Counted from the first letter of the stretch, positions 53,262 to 62,132 are shown. The stretch: DNA of 64,000 nucleotides from Clavibacter michiganensis (GCF_021216655.1 NZ_CP080437.1:2232001-2296000); one strand, 5' to 3'. Translations and numbers: made by a program. The notes: a model not told the origin generated them from the letters alone.

Positions 53262-53417
53262 CCCTGCGCGCCGCCCCCGGCTCGACCGGCCCGGAGGCCT
53301 GTCCGCCCCCGCGCCCCCGCCCGGTGGAGCCGCAGGAATAGCCGCTACCGTGGGTCTGTTGCAGAGGTGAGCGGGCGCCGGGAAGGTGCCCCGCCGAGCA
53401 GTGGAGGAGAAGCCGTC

Positions 53418-54455
53418 GTGCGTCAGATCATCATCATCGGTTCGGGTCCGGCCGGGTACACGGCCGCCATCTACGCCGCGCGCGCCAACCTCACGCCCCT
53501 CCTCATCGCGAGCTCGGTAGAGGCAGGCGGCGAGCTCATGAACACCACCGAGGTCGAGAACTACCCCGGCTTCACCGACGGCATCCAGGGCCCCGACCTC
53601 ATGATGGCGATGCAGGCGCAGGCCGAGCGCTTCGGCACCGAGGTCGTCCTCGACGACGTCACGTCGGTCGAGCTCACGGGCGACGTCAAGCGCGTCACCC
53701 TCGGCAACGGCGACGTGCACGAGGCCCTCGCGGTCATCGCGGCCACCGGGTCCGCGTACCGCAAGCTCGGCCTGCCCGCGGAGGACCGCTTCAGCGGCCA
53801 CGGCGTCTCCTGGTGCGCCACGTGCGACGGCTTCTTCTTCCGCCAGAAGACCATCGCGGTCGTCGGCGGCGGCGACAGCGCGATGGAGGAGGCCACCTTC
53901 CTCACGCGCTTCGCGGAGAAGGTCTACGTGATCCACCGCAAGGACACGCTGCGCGCATCCAAGATCATGCAGGACCGCGCGTTCGAGAACCCCAAGATCG
54001 AGTTCGTCTGGAACGCGCAGGTGGTCGACATCACGGGCGGCGAGAAGGTCGAGGGCGTCGTCCTCGAGGACACCGTCACGGGCGAGCAGCGTCCGCTCGC
54101 GGTCGAAGGCCTCTTCATCGCCATCGGCAACGACCCGCGCACGCACCTCTTCCACCAGCAGCTGGAGCTCACCACCGAGGGCACCATCGCCGTCGACGGC
54201 CGCTCCTCGCGCACGAACCTGCCGGGCGTGTTCGCCGCCGGCGACGTGATCGACCCGACGTACCGCCAGGCCGTCACGGCAGCCGCGTCGGGCACGGTCG
54301 CGGCGCTCGACGCGGAGCACTTCCTCGCGTCGCTGCCGGACACCCTGCTCGACGCCGCATCCGACGGACCGGACGGGCCCGCGGGCCACGGCGCGCCGGC
54401 AGCCGGCAGCGCGGTGGATCCGGACGGCGAGCTCGTCGGCGCCGACCACCAGTAG
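53418..54455 (+). CDS. trxB: Thioredoxin reductase
   Basis: This 345-aa low-molecular-weight thioredoxin reductase has the FAD motif IIIIGSGPAGYTAAIYAARA, the NADPH motif VVGGGDSAMEEATFL, and the redox-active CATC (Cys133, Cys136) in WCATCDGFF. The C-terminal FAD motif is GVFAAGDVIDPTYRQAVTAAASG, and about 35 unusual residues follow. GTG 53418 has GGAGGAG 7 nt upstream. Forms an operon with trxA 67 nt downstream; no sigma factor gene sigM precedes it, unlike in mycobacteria. Confidence 0.97.
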   Translation: MRQIIIIGSGPAGYTAAIYAARANLTPLLIASSVEAGGELMNTTEVENYPGFTDGIQGPDLMMAMQAQAERFGTEVVLDDVTSVELTGDVKRVTLGNGDVHEALAVIAATGSAYRKLGLPAEDRFSGHGVSWCATCDGFFFRQKTIAVVGGGDSAMEEATFLTRFAEKVYVIHRKDTLRASKIMQDRAFENPKIEFVWNAQVVDITGGEKVEGVVLEDTVTGEQRPLAVEGLFIAIGNDPRTHLFHQQLELTTEGTIAVDGRSSRTNLPGVFAAGDVIDPTYRQAVTAAASGTVAALDAEHFLASLPDTLLDAASDGPDGPAGHGAPAAGSAVDPDGELVGADHQ

Positions 54456-54522
54456 CCGAAGCCTCATCACGACCCGATCCGGCACCCGCTCGGATCCACG
54501 CGAACCACACGAAGGAGAACCC

Positions 54523-54846
54523 ATGTCCCACTCCCGCGACGTCACCGACGCCAGCTTCCAGGCCGACGTCCTCGACGCCGAGAAGACCGTCATCGTCGAC
54601 TTCTGGGCGCCCTGGTGCGGCCCGTGCAAGGCCGTCTCCCCCGTCCTCGACCAGATCGCCGCCGAGAACCCCGGCATCGAGCTCGTCAAGATCGACGTGG
54701 ACGACAACCCCGAGATCGCGATGAAGTACAAGATCACGTCGATCCCGGCCATGAAGGTGTTCCAGAAGGGCGAGGTCGTGAAGACGGTCATCGGCGCCAA
54801 GCCGAAGCCGGCCCTCGAGCAGGAGTTCGCCGACTTCCTCAAGTAG
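54523..54846 (+). CDS. trxA: Thioredoxin
   Basis: This 107-aa thioredoxin has the active-site WAPWCGPCK (Cys32, Cys35), a cis-proline in ITSIPAMKVF and the usual length. It is reduced by the enzyme from the gene upstream. GAAGGAG lies 7 nt before the ATG. A strong hairpin ends the transcript. Confidence 0.98.
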   Translation: MSHSRDVTDASFQADVLDAEKTVIVDFWAPWCGPCKAVSPVLDQIAAENPGIELVKIDVDDNPEIAMKYKITSIPAMKVFQKGEVVKTVIGAKPKPALEQEFADFLK

Positions 54847-54880
54847 GCGTCGCTCGCGCCGAACCGGCGACGAGGATCAC

Positions 54881-54916
54881 CGGAGGGCCCGGCACCGCGA
54901 GGTGCCGGGCCCTCCG
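54881..54916 (+). terminator. 16-bp perfect stem-loop after trxA
   Basis: Arms at 54881-54896 and 54901-54916 pair perfectly around GCGA, 35 nt after the trxA stop. The stem holds the GAGGGCCCG core. No T-tract follows. Confidence 0.85.
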
Positions 54917-55016
54917 TCGTCCCGCCGACACCGTCGCCGGCCAGGGGCGCTGTCCCGGAGGATCGCGGGCCGGCGCCCGTTAGGCTGGACGGCAATCGGA
55001 CAGTGAGAGACGTGAC

Positions 55017-56339
55017 GTGACACCTGCAGGCAGCCCCCGCGAATCCGCGGGTACCAACCTCGACCCCTGGTTCCCCCACTACGCGGAGAGGACCTCCGGG
55101 CTCAGCGCCTCCGAGGTCCGCGCCCTCTTCGCCGTGGCCAGCCGACCCGAGGTCGTCTCGCTCGCTGGCGGCATGCCGTTCGTCTCCGCCCTCCCCCAGG
55201 AGCTCATCGTCACGGCCATGGAGAAGGTCATGCGGGAGCGCGGGCCGGTGGCGCTCCAGTACGGCGGCGGCCAGGGCACGCCCGAGCTGCGCGAGGACAT
55301 CCTCGAGATCATGGCCCTCGAGGGCATCCGCGGCAGCGTCGACGACATCGTCACCACCACGGGCTCGCAGCAGGCGCTCGACCTCGTCACGAAGCTCTTC
55401 ATCGACCCGGGTGACGTGATCCTCGCGGAGGCCCCCAGCTACGTCGGCGCGATCGGCGTCTTCCGCAGCTACCAGGCGGTCGTCGAGCACGTCGTCATGG
55501 ACGACGACGGCCTCGTCCCCGAGGCGCTGCGCGAGGCCATCGCCAGGATCCGCGGCGAGGGTCGCACCATCAAGTTCCTCTACACGGTCCCCAACTTCCA
55601 CAACCCGGCCGGCGTCACGATGTCCGCCGCCCGCCGTCCGGAGATCCTCGAGATCTGCCGCTCGAACGACATCCTCGTGCTGGAGGACAACCCCTACGGT
55701 CTCCTCTGGTTCGACCGACCGGCGCCGGACGCCATGCGCAGCCTCGACGATGAGGGCGTCATCTACCTGGGCTCCTTCTCCAAGACGCTCGCCCCCGGCT
55801 TCCGCGTCGGCTGGGCGCTCGCGCCGCATGCCATCCGCGAGAAGCTCATTCTCGCCCAGGAGTCGGCGGTCCTCTCCCCCAGCTCCTTCAGCCAGCTGAT
55901 CATCTCGGAGTACCTCCACGCCTCCGATTGGAAGGGCCAGATCGACACCTTCCGCGGCGTGTACCGAGAGCGACGCGACGCCACGCTGTCCGCCCTCCAG
56001 GAGCACCTGCCGGGCCTGACGTGGACGGTCCCCAACGGGGGCTTCTACGTCTGGCTGAAGCTCCCCGAGCAGCTCGACTCCAAGCAGATGCTCCCCCGTG
56101 CCGTCACGGCCCTCGTCGCCTACACGCCCGGCACCGCGTTCTACGCCGACGGCCGCGGTCGCGACGCCATCCGGCTGTCGTTCTGCTACCCGACGCCCGA
56201 GCGCATCCGCGAGGGCATCCGCCGCATGGCGGGGGTCATCGACGACGAGCTGGATCTGCTCACCACGTTCTCCGGCACGGGTGCGCTGACGTCACGCCCC
56301 ACGACTTCCGTCGTCACGCCGCCGCCGGACCTCGACTGA
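55017..56339 (+). CDS. PLP-dependent aminotransferase (class I/II, 2-aminoadipate-type)
   Basis: This 440-aa aminotransferase lacks a GntR DNA-binding domain, so it is an enzyme and not a MocR regulator. Features are PEVVSLAGGMPF, LQYGGGQGTPELR, YTVPNFHNPAGVTMS and the PLP lysine in YLGSFSKTLAPGFRVGW. The closest family labels are 2-aminoadipate or valine-pyruvate-type aminotransferase. GTG 55017 is the start; TAGGCT at 54981-54986 can serve as -10 for a leadered mRNA. It lies 43 nt upstream of the Ddl-like gene. Confidence 0.87.
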   Translation: MTPAGSPRESAGTNLDPWFPHYAERTSGLSASEVRALFAVASRPEVVSLAGGMPFVSALPQELIVTAMEKVMRERGPVALQYGGGQGTPELREDILEIMALEGIRGSVDDIVTTTGSQQALDLVTKLFIDPGDVILAEAPSYVGAIGVFRSYQAVVEHVVMDDDGLVPEALREAIARIRGEGRTIKFLYTVPNFHNPAGVTMSAARRPEILEICRSNDILVLEDNPYGLLWFDRPAPDAMRSLDDEGVIYLGSFSKTLAPGFRVGWALAPHAIREKLILAQESAVLSPSSFSQLIISEYLHASDWKGQIDTFRGVYRERRDATLSALQEHLPGLTWTVPNGGFYVWLKLPEQLDSKQMLPRAVTALVAYTPGTAFYADGRGRDAIRLSFCYPTPERIREGIRRMAGVIDDELDLLTTFSGTGALTSRPTTSVVTPPPDLD

Positions 56340-56382
56340 CCATCCGCGTCCACGAACACCGACCGCAACCGGATCGAGCATC

Positions 56383-57348
56383 ATGACCGCACACGAGCCC
56401 CTCTCCGTCCTCGTCCTCGCGGGCGGGATCTCCCATGAGCGCGACGTGTCGCTCCGCAGCGGTCGCCGCGTGGCCGACGCCTTGCGCGCGGCCGGTGTCC
56501 AGGCGTCCCTCCGCGATCCCGACGCCACGCTCCTCGACTTCCTCCGGGACACCCCTCCCGCCGTCGTCTGGCCGGTCCTCCACGGGGCCAGCGGCGAGGA
56601 CGGCGCGCTCCTCGGACTGCTCGAGCTCGCGGGCGTCCCCTACGTGGGCTCCTCGGCCCGATCCGCACGTCTCGCGTGGGACAAGCCGACCGCGAAGGCC
56701 ATCGCCGAATCCGCGGGCATCCGAACGCCACGATCCGTGACCCTGCCCAAGGACACGTTCCGCGAGCTCGGCGCCGCGGCCGTCCTGCGCCTCGTCACCG
56801 AAGCCGTGCCGGCCCCCTACGCCGTCAAGCCGGCCCGAGGCGGGTCAGCCCAGGGGGTCACGATCGTGACCGACGCCGAGGCCCTGCCGCGGGCGATGGT
56901 GGACGCGTACACCTACGGCGACGTCGCCCTCATCGAGCAGCTCGTCGAGGGCACCGAGGTCGCGATCGGCGTCCTCGACACCGGCGACGGCCCCGAGGCG
57001 CTGCCGGCGACGGAGATCGTCCCGACTTCCGGCGTGTACGGCTACGAGGCGCGCTACAACGCGGGACTCACGCGCTTCTTCACCCCCGCGCGCATCTCCC
57101 CCGACGCGAACGCCGCGGCCTCTGCGGCGGCCATCGGGATCCACCGCGCTCTCGGCATCGGACAGATGTCGCGAGTCGACATCATCATCGATGCCGCGGG
57201 CGAGCCCTGGTTCATCGAGGTCAATGTCATCCCGGGTCTCACCGAGACGTCGCTGCTCCCGCAGGGACTCGCCGCTGCTGGGGTCGAGGTGGGCGATCTC
57301 TACCGCCGCCTCGCCGAGGCCGCGCGGGGAGCCTCCTCCGGCCCCTGA
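56383..57348 (+). CDS. D-alanine-D-alanine ligase-like ATP-grasp protein
   Basis: This 321-aa ATP-grasp ligase has the Ddl start LAGGISHERDVSLRSGRRV (catalytic Glu), WDKPTAKAIAESAGI, KPARGGSAQGV and a C-terminal EVNVIPGLTETSLLPQG with the metal-binding Asn and substrate Ser. The YxYEAKY motif reads YGYEARYNAG, so the usual lysine is arginine. It may make D-Ala-D-Ala or a related dipeptide for the cell wall, or act on another substrate. Whether a second standard ddl gene exists elsewhere is unknown. Convergent with parB. Confidence 0.85.
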   Translation: MTAHEPLSVLVLAGGISHERDVSLRSGRRVADALRAAGVQASLRDPDATLLDFLRDTPPAVVWPVLHGASGEDGALLGLLELAGVPYVGSSARSARLAWDKPTAKAIAESAGIRTPRSVTLPKDTFRELGAAAVLRLVTEAVPAPYAVKPARGGSAQGVTIVTDAEALPRAMVDAYTYGDVALIEQLVEGTEVAIGVLDTGDGPEALPATEIVPTSGVYGYEARYNAGLTRFFTPARISPDANAAASAAAIGIHRALGIGQMSRVDIIIDAAGEPWFIEVNVIPGLTETSLLPQGLAAAGVEVGDLYRRLAEAARGASSGP

Positions 57349-57370
57349 CGCCTGTAGCGCGTCACCGGGA

Positions 57371-57390
57371 GGCGACCCACCCAGGTCGCC
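57371..57390. terminator. 7-bp hairpin between convergent ddl-like gene and parB
   Basis: GGCGACC (57371-57377) and GGTCGCC (57384-57390) pair around a 6-nt loop in the 52-bp gap between convergent genes. Confidence 0.65.
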
Positions 57391-57400
57391 ACCCTTCGCA

Positions 57401-58390
57401 TCAGCTCGCGTCGGCGTCCGGGACGCCCATCTCCTGGGCGATGCGCGTCAGATCCCCCACCGTCGCGAAGTCGATGACGATCTGCCCCTTCTGGGCCGAC
57501 ATGGTCACCCGCACGCTGGTGTTGAGGTGGTCCCCGATGCGCTGGGCCGTGTCGTCCAGGTGCGCGTTGCGCGCCGAGCTCGCGGACTTGCGCGGCTTGC
57601 TGGTCCGCTGCCCCCGTTGCGCGGCAGCCTCCGCCGCCCTCACGGAGAGATCCTCGTTGACGATCTTCTCGGCGAGATGACGCATGGCTTCGTCGTCCCC
57701 GGATGACAGGATCGCGCGCGCATGCCCTGCCGACAGCACGCCAGCGGCGACGCGATGCTGCACGTCCTCGGGCAGACGGAGCAGGCGGATCGTGTTGGTG
57801 ATCTGCGGCCGCGACCGCCCGAGGCGCTGGGCGAGCTCGTCCTGTGTGATGGCGAAGTCCGCGAGCAGCTGCTGATAGGCGCTGGCCTCCTCGAGGGGGT
57901 TCAGCTCCGACCGGTGCAGGTTCTCCAGCAGGGCGTCCCGCAGCATGGACTCGTCGGCGGTGTCCTTGATGACGGCCGGGATGGTGTCCAGCCCGAGTTC
58001 CTTGGTAGCCCGAAGACGACGCTCCCCCATCACGAGCTCGTAGCGGGCTCGGCCATCCGCGTCGGCACCGAGCGGGCGCACCACGATCGGCTGGAGCACC
58101 CCGTACTCCCGGATGGACACCATGAGCTCCTGGAGCTCGTCCTGGCGGAAGTCAGTGCGCGGCTGCTGCGCGTTCGGGGTGATGTCCGCGGGATCGAGGT
58201 TGGCCAAACGCGCTCCGGGAACAGCGACGAGTTCCGGCTCGCCCTTTCCCTGCGCGTCCCCCTGCACGCCGCTCGGCGCACCCGCACCGATGCTGTCCGG
58301 GAAGAAGACGTCGACAGGCCTGCTGCGCTCGTCGGAGGTGGGGATGAGCGCGCCGATGCCGCGACCCAGGCCGGTTCTCTTGGTTGCCAT
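57401..58390 (-). CDS. parB: Chromosome partitioning protein ParB
   Basis: This 329-aa ParB has the N-terminal ParA-interacting start (MATKRTGLGRGIGALIP), the ParB/sulfiredoxin CTPase domain (NAQQPRTDFRQDELQELMVSI; RYELVMGERRLRATKELG), an HTH region (QDELAQRLGRSRPQITNTIRLL) and a C-terminal dimerisation domain. It binds parS sites, three of which lie 0.9-2 kb to the right. ATG 58390 overlaps the parA stop by one base (TAATG). Confidence 0.97.
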   Translation of the reverse strand: MATKRTGLGRGIGALIPTSDERSRPVDVFFPDSIGAGAPSGVQGDAQGKGEPELVAVPGARLANLDPADITPNAQQPRTDFRQDELQELMVSIREYGVLQPIVVRPLGADADGRARYELVMGERRLRATKELGLDTIPAVIKDTADESMLRDALLENLHRSELNPLEEASAYQQLLADFAITQDELAQRLGRSRPQITNTIRLLRLPEDVQHRVAAGVLSAGHARAILSSGDDEAMRHLAEKIVNEDLSVRAAEAAAQRGQRTSKPRKSASSARNAHLDDTAQRIGDHLNTSVRVTMSAQKGQIVIDFATVGDLTRIAQEMGVPDADAS

Positions 58391-59271
58391 TATCTCTGGG
58401 CTCCTCGGTGTGCGATCTCGGCTGCTGCCTCCAGGTAGGAGAGAGCGCCAGGTGAGTTGGGGTCGTAGCTGATGACGCTCTGGCCGTAGCTAGGCGCCTC
58501 GCTGATGCGGACCGACCGTGGGATGAGCGTCGTGAGGGTCTGCTGAGGGAAGTGCTCACGTACCTCGGCCGCGACCTGCTGGGCGAGGTTCGTGCGTCCG
58601 TCGTACATGGTCAGCAGGATGGTGGACATGGCCAGTTCGGGGTTCAGGTGCTGCGCGATCAACTCGATGTTGGACAGCAGCTGGCTGAGGCCCTCGAGCG
58701 CGTAGTACTCGCACTGGATGGGGATCAGCACCTCCTTGGCGGCGCTGAACGCGTTGATCGTGAGCAGCCCGAGAGAGGGTGGGCAGTCGATCAGGACGTA
58801 GTCGAAGTCGCGCCCGCTGTCCGATGCCAAGAAGGCATCGAGGGCCTTCCGAAGCCGACGTTCGCGGTGCGGGAGATTCACGAGCTCGATCTCGGCCCCC
58901 GCGAGATGGATCGTCGCGGGTACGCAGAAGAGAGTGTCGAATTCGGGACTCGCCTGCACGGCCTTCTCCACGGAGACGTCATTGACGAGCACGTCGTAGA
59001 CGCTCATGAGGTCGCTGGAACGGTCTGCACCCAGCGCTGTGGATGCGTTTCCCTGCGGATCCAGGTCTATGACCAGCGTCCGCGAGCCCGCCTTCGCGAG
59101 CGCAGCGGCGAGGTTCACGGTGGATGTCGTCTTCCCGACTCCACCCTTCTGGTTGGCGATCGTGAAGACACGAGTATGTGTAGGACGCGGGAGGACGAGA
59201 CCCGCGAGGGCCTTTCGTCGTCGGCTCGTCTCGGAGAGCTCTCGAGCGATGGGACTCAGGTCTTCATCCAT
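58390..59271 (-). CDS. parA: Chromosome partitioning ATPase ParA
   Basis: This 293-aa Walker-type ATPase has the deviant Walker A KGGVGKTTS, switch region DLDPQGNAST and the D-C-P-P-S-L-G segment. It drives segregation of ParB-parS complexes. ATG 59271 is preferred; an in-frame ATG at 59325 would lengthen it by 18 residues and place the start inside the first parS site. GAGAG lies 6 nt before ATG 59271. Confidence 0.96.
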   Translation of the reverse strand: MDEDLSPIARELSETSRRRKALAGLVLPRPTHTRVFTIANQKGGVGKTTSTVNLAAALAKAGSRTLVIDLDPQGNASTALGADRSSDLMSVYDVLVNDVSVEKAVQASPEFDTLFCVPATIHLAGAEIELVNLPHRERRLRKALDAFLASDSGRDFDYVLIDCPPSLGLLTINAFSAAKEVLIPIQCEYYALEGLSQLLSNIELIAQHLNPELAMSTILLTMYDGRTNLAQQVAAEVREHFPQQTLTTLIPRSVRISEAPSYGQSVISYDPNSPGALSYLEAAAEIAHRGAQR

Positions 59272-59324
59272 GGGTTGCTCTCGATCGATCGATGTGGGCC
59301 ACGCGGACGCGGTGGTTGCTCGCA

Positions 59325-59340
59325 TGTTTCACGTGGAACA
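59325..59340. promoter_or_regulatory. parS site 1 (upstream of parA)
   Basis: TGTTTCACGTGGAACA matches the consensus TGTTTCACGTGAAACA at 15 of 16 positions. It lies in the parA-rsmG gap, so ParB bound here would also cover the parA promoter. Confidence 0.9.
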
Positions 59341-59421
59341 TCCGGTCTTCGGTCTCGGTGAGAATCGTCCAGAATAGCGACATGACCAGCTTTTCTATAG
59401 GCAATCTGTAGTACTCGTCTC

Positions 59422-60057
59422 TCACGCGACTCGGGCCCGTACCACTCGAGTCACCTCGTCGACCTGCCCTGAGCCGAGGGTGATCACCTCGACATCCTCC
59501 AAGTGGTACTTGCGAATGGCCTTGCTCGCCGCCTCGACCTCGCGCTCCGCATTCGACCCCTTCATCAGGACGAGCTCCCCTCCGGTCTTCACGAGCGGAA
59601 CGGTGAGTGGGATCAGCTTGGCGAATGCACTGACGGCCCGAGCGGTCACCTGGTCGAGGTCGAACTCCTGCGCCACCTCCTCCGCACGAGCTCGTCTCAC
59701 TGACACGTTGCCGAGGGCCAGGTGTGCCACCTGCTCCTCCAGCCAGGCGACGCGGCGCTCCATGGGCTCGATGAGGACGAAATCCACGTCTGGTCGGGCG
59801 ATGGCGAGCACCAAACCGGGCAGACCCGCGCCGGTTCCGATGTCGCCGACAAGTCCGGGGCGGAGAAGCGGAGCGACCAGCACGGAGTTGATGACGTGAC
59901 GAGACCAGAGTCGCGGGGGCTCCAGTGGGCCGATGAGGCCGAGCTCCTCTCCCCGCTGTCCGAGCTGCGCCGTGAATTCACGCGCCACGTCGATGCGGTC
60001 TCCGAACAGCGACCCAGCGACCGCCGGCTCCGTCTCGATGATGATCGGCTCAGGCAT
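59422..60057 (-). CDS. rsmG: 16S rRNA (guanine-N7) methyltransferase RsmG
   Basis: This 211-aa methyltransferase (formerly GidB) methylates G527 of 16S rRNA. The SAM-binding motif is GDIGTGAGLPGLVLAIARPD, followed by LIEPMERRVAWLEE and RAVSAFAKLIPLTVPL. It occupies its canonical place between jag and parA. ATG 60057 starts close to the family N-terminus. Confidence 0.96.
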   Translation of the reverse strand: MPEPIIIETEPAVAGSLFGDRIDVAREFTAQLGQRGEELGLIGPLEPPRLWSRHVINSVLVAPLLRPGLVGDIGTGAGLPGLVLAIARPDVDFVLIEPMERRVAWLEEQVAHLALGNVSVRRARAEEVAQEFDLDQVTARAVSAFAKLIPLTVPLVKTGGELVLMKGSNAEREVEAASKAIRKYHLEDVEVITLGSGQVDEVTRVVRARVA

Positions 60058-60241
60058 CGCGTATCCATCCTGTGTTCAGTGGCTGTGTCGGCTTCGCCAT
60101 GTCCCACGACCCGTCTCAGCATCGAGCCGTTCGTGATGATTGGTGAGGCGCGTTCTGTGAGTTTAGCGTTCGAGAGTGTTGCGCGAGGACGGGATCGACT
60201 CGATACTCGGTCTGTCATTCCGGACGCCGGCTCCCCGCTCA

Positions 60242-60257
60242 TGTTTCACGTGAAACC
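60242..60257. promoter_or_regulatory. parS site 2
   Basis: TGTTTCACGTGAAACC matches the parS consensus at 15 of 16 positions, with only the last base different. Confidence 0.92.
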
Positions 60258-60339
60258 GCGCGGGCTCAGCAGGTGGAGGTGTGATGCTCCGCCGATGTAT
60301 GCGCAGTACGCGGGAACCGTCCTGGCGGGAGTCGGTGCA

Positions 60340-60355
60340 TGTTTCACGTGAAACA
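60340..60355. promoter_or_regulatory. parS site 3 (perfect consensus)
   Basis: TGTTTCACGTGAAACA is a perfect match to the consensus ParB-binding site. It is about 3 kb from dnaA, the usual distance. Confidence 0.97.
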
Positions 60356-60558
60356 CGCCTCACCATGCGCCGAGAACAGTCGATGGACGTCGTCCACTCT
60401 GCACTCACTGCAATCCGAGCGTCCATCACCCGGAATGGCCAGCCCTGCGCCTTGTGCTCGCGACGACCTCCTCGTCACATCCCCGAACATGCCCGTGGTG
60501 CTTTGGTGACACACTCGTGATACTTGCGCGCCGTTACTCGGCTGTGCCCGGAAGCAGA

Positions 60559-60587
60559 AGAGACCCGATCCACCGGATCGGGCCTCT
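60559..60587 (-). terminator. Terminator after jag
   Basis: Inner arms CCCGATCC and GGATCGGG (60564-60571, 60575-60582) with outer GAGA-type arms form a 12-bp interrupted stem, 19 nt after the jag stop. It probably ends the rpmH-rnpA-yidD-yidC-jag transcript. Confidence 0.8.
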
Positions 60588-60605
60588 CCATTCACGCCGC
60601 GGAAT

Positions 60606-61163
60606 TCACGCCTTCGTGATGACCGTATGACGGTCGCGCCCCTCACCCTCCGACTCCGAGGTGTACCCCCGCTCGGCCACAATGTCATGGACGAGCTTCC
60701 GCTCGTACGAGGACATGGGCGGCAGGGACGCAGTCGCAGATCCGGCGGAGATGCGCTCGATGGCACGGTCGACGAGCTGCGCGAGCTCCACCTGCCGGGC
60801 ATCCCGAGAGCCCCCGACATCGAGGATCAGACGGCTGAACACGCCTGTCTTGTTCTGGACCGCGAGTCGGGTCAGCTCTTGCAGTGCCGTGACGGTCTCC
60901 GGATTCGACAGCAAGCGCAGGTCCTGGGAGTCCGCAGCGTCGACGGAGACGTACGCACGGCCACCGCGCTGATCGATGTCGATGTCGCCATCCAAGTCGC
61001 AGATGTCGAGGAGCTCCTCGATGTAATCGGCTGCGATGTCGCCCTCGTCGACAGCATCATCGCCGCCAGCATCCGCGACCTTCTCGGTCTCGGAGGTCTC
61101 CGTCACACCGTCCACGCCATCTGCCGTAGGCACAAGCACAGGCTCACTCTCCACGTCGGTCAT
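60606..61163 (-). CDS. jag: Jag/KhpB-like R3H RNA-binding protein
   Basis: This 185-aa protein lacks the Jag_N domain of the firmicute form. An acidic N-terminal stretch (about residues 1-45) precedes a KH-like domain (DYIEELLDICDLDGDID) and a C-terminal R3H domain (MSSYERKLVHDIVAERGYTSES). It binds RNA and is thought to influence cell elongation and division. Its start overlaps the yidC stop by 4 nt (ATGA), so both are coupled. Confidence 0.93.
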   Translation of the reverse strand: MTDVESEPVLVPTADGVDGVTETSETEKVADAGGDDAVDEGDIAADYIEELLDICDLDGDIDIDQRGGRAYVSVDAADSQDLRLLSNPETVTALQELTRLAVQNKTGVFSRLILDVGGSRDARQVELAQLVDRAIERISAGSATASLPPMSSYERKLVHDIVAERGYTSESEGEGRDRHTVITKA

Positions 61164-62122
61164 CGGCTCTTGGATCCGGCCTGCTTCTTGGCGCGGTTCT
61201 TGCTCACCGGCTGCTGCCGCTGCGCCGGCTTGCGCTCCTCGACCACGATGGTCGACGACTCCGGCGACGTCTCAGGGGCGACCAGCTTGCCCTTGCGCGC
61301 GAGCCGCGCCTCACGAGCACGCGCTGCCTCGCTACCCGGGGTCGGCATGTTGCGGATGACGAGGAACTGCTGCCCCATCGTCCAGAAGTTCGAGACCAGC
61401 CAGTAGAACATCACGCCGAGCGGGAAGGCGATGCCGGACACCGCGAACACCAGCGGGAGGATGTACAGCAGGATGCGCTGCTGCTTGAACATCGGGCTGG
61501 CCTTGGTCTCCTCGGACATGTTCTTCGCCATGATCTGCAGCTGCGTGATGAACTGCGACGCGCTCATGAGGATGACCATCGTGGTCGCGATGACGATGAC
61601 GGTGACGTTGCCGTTGGCCGTGGAGATGGCCGACTGCAGCGGAGCGCCGAGGAACGACGACTCGCCGAACGAGCGGGAGAGCTGAGCGTTCAGCAGGCCG
61701 ATGCCCGGCAGCTCCTCGACCGCGGCACGGTGGAGCACGGAGTAGAGGGAGAAGAAGATCGGCATCTGCAGGAGCAGGGGCAAGCAGCTGCTCAGCGGGT
61801 TGGTGCCGGTGTCCTTGTACAGGGCCATGGTCTCGCGGGACATGGCCTCGCGGGAGAACTGGTCGCGCTTGCCCTTGTACTTGTCCTGGATCTTCTTCAG
61901 CTGCGGCGCGACCTCCATCATGCGGCGCTGGTTCTTGATCTGCCGGACGAAGATCGGGATGAGCGCAGCACGGACCACGAGCACGAGGCCCACGATCGAG
62001 AGCACCCAGGTGGCGCCGTTGTCGGGATCGAGCCCGAGGGTGGTCCACAGCGTGTGGAAGCCGACCAGGATGAGTTCGATGACCCACTTGATCGGCCACA
62101 GGATCGTTCCGAGGAAGTCCAT
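61160..62122 (-). CDS. yidC: Membrane protein insertase YidC
   Basis: This 320-aa insertase has five to six transmembrane helices and the YidC/Oxa1 core: an N-terminal helix MDFLGTILWPIKWVIELIL, LLLQMPIFFSLYSVLHRA, and SASQFITQLQIMAKN near the third pore helix. A basic Arg/Lys/Gln-rich tail of about 60 residues, likely ribosome-binding, ends the protein. ATG 62122 is chosen; the open frame to 62353 overlaps yidD. Inserts membrane proteins with or without SecYEG. Confidence 0.96.
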   Translation of the reverse strand: MDFLGTILWPIKWVIELILVGFHTLWTTLGLDPDNGATWVLSIVGLVLVVRAALIPIFVRQIKNQRRMMEVAPQLKKIQDKYKGKRDQFSREAMSRETMALYKDTGTNPLSSCLPLLLQMPIFFSLYSVLHRAAVEELPGIGLLNAQLSRSFGESSFLGAPLQSAISTANGNVTVIVIATTMVILMSASQFITQLQIMAKNMSEETKASPMFKQQRILLYILPLVFAVSGIAFPLGVMFYWLVSNFWTMGQQFLVIRNMPTPGSEAARAREARLARKGKLVAPETSPESSTIVVEERKPAQRQQPVSKNRAKKQAGSKSR

Positions 62123-62132
62123 GAGGTGGTCG

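Larger units (their letters stand above)
60058..60605. other. 548-bp jag-rsmG intergenic region with two parS sites
   Basis: No gene is supported; short frames here look random. The region contains two parS sites (60242-60257, 60340-60355) and the jag terminator (60559-60587). The rest shows nothing recognisable. Confidence 0.7.

Noticed and set aside
51642-56006. 1454-aa minus-strand open frame
   Set aside because: Antisense shadow of murJ, trxB, trxA and the aminotransferase, with Asp/Glu/Arg-rich composition typical of high-GC antisense frames.
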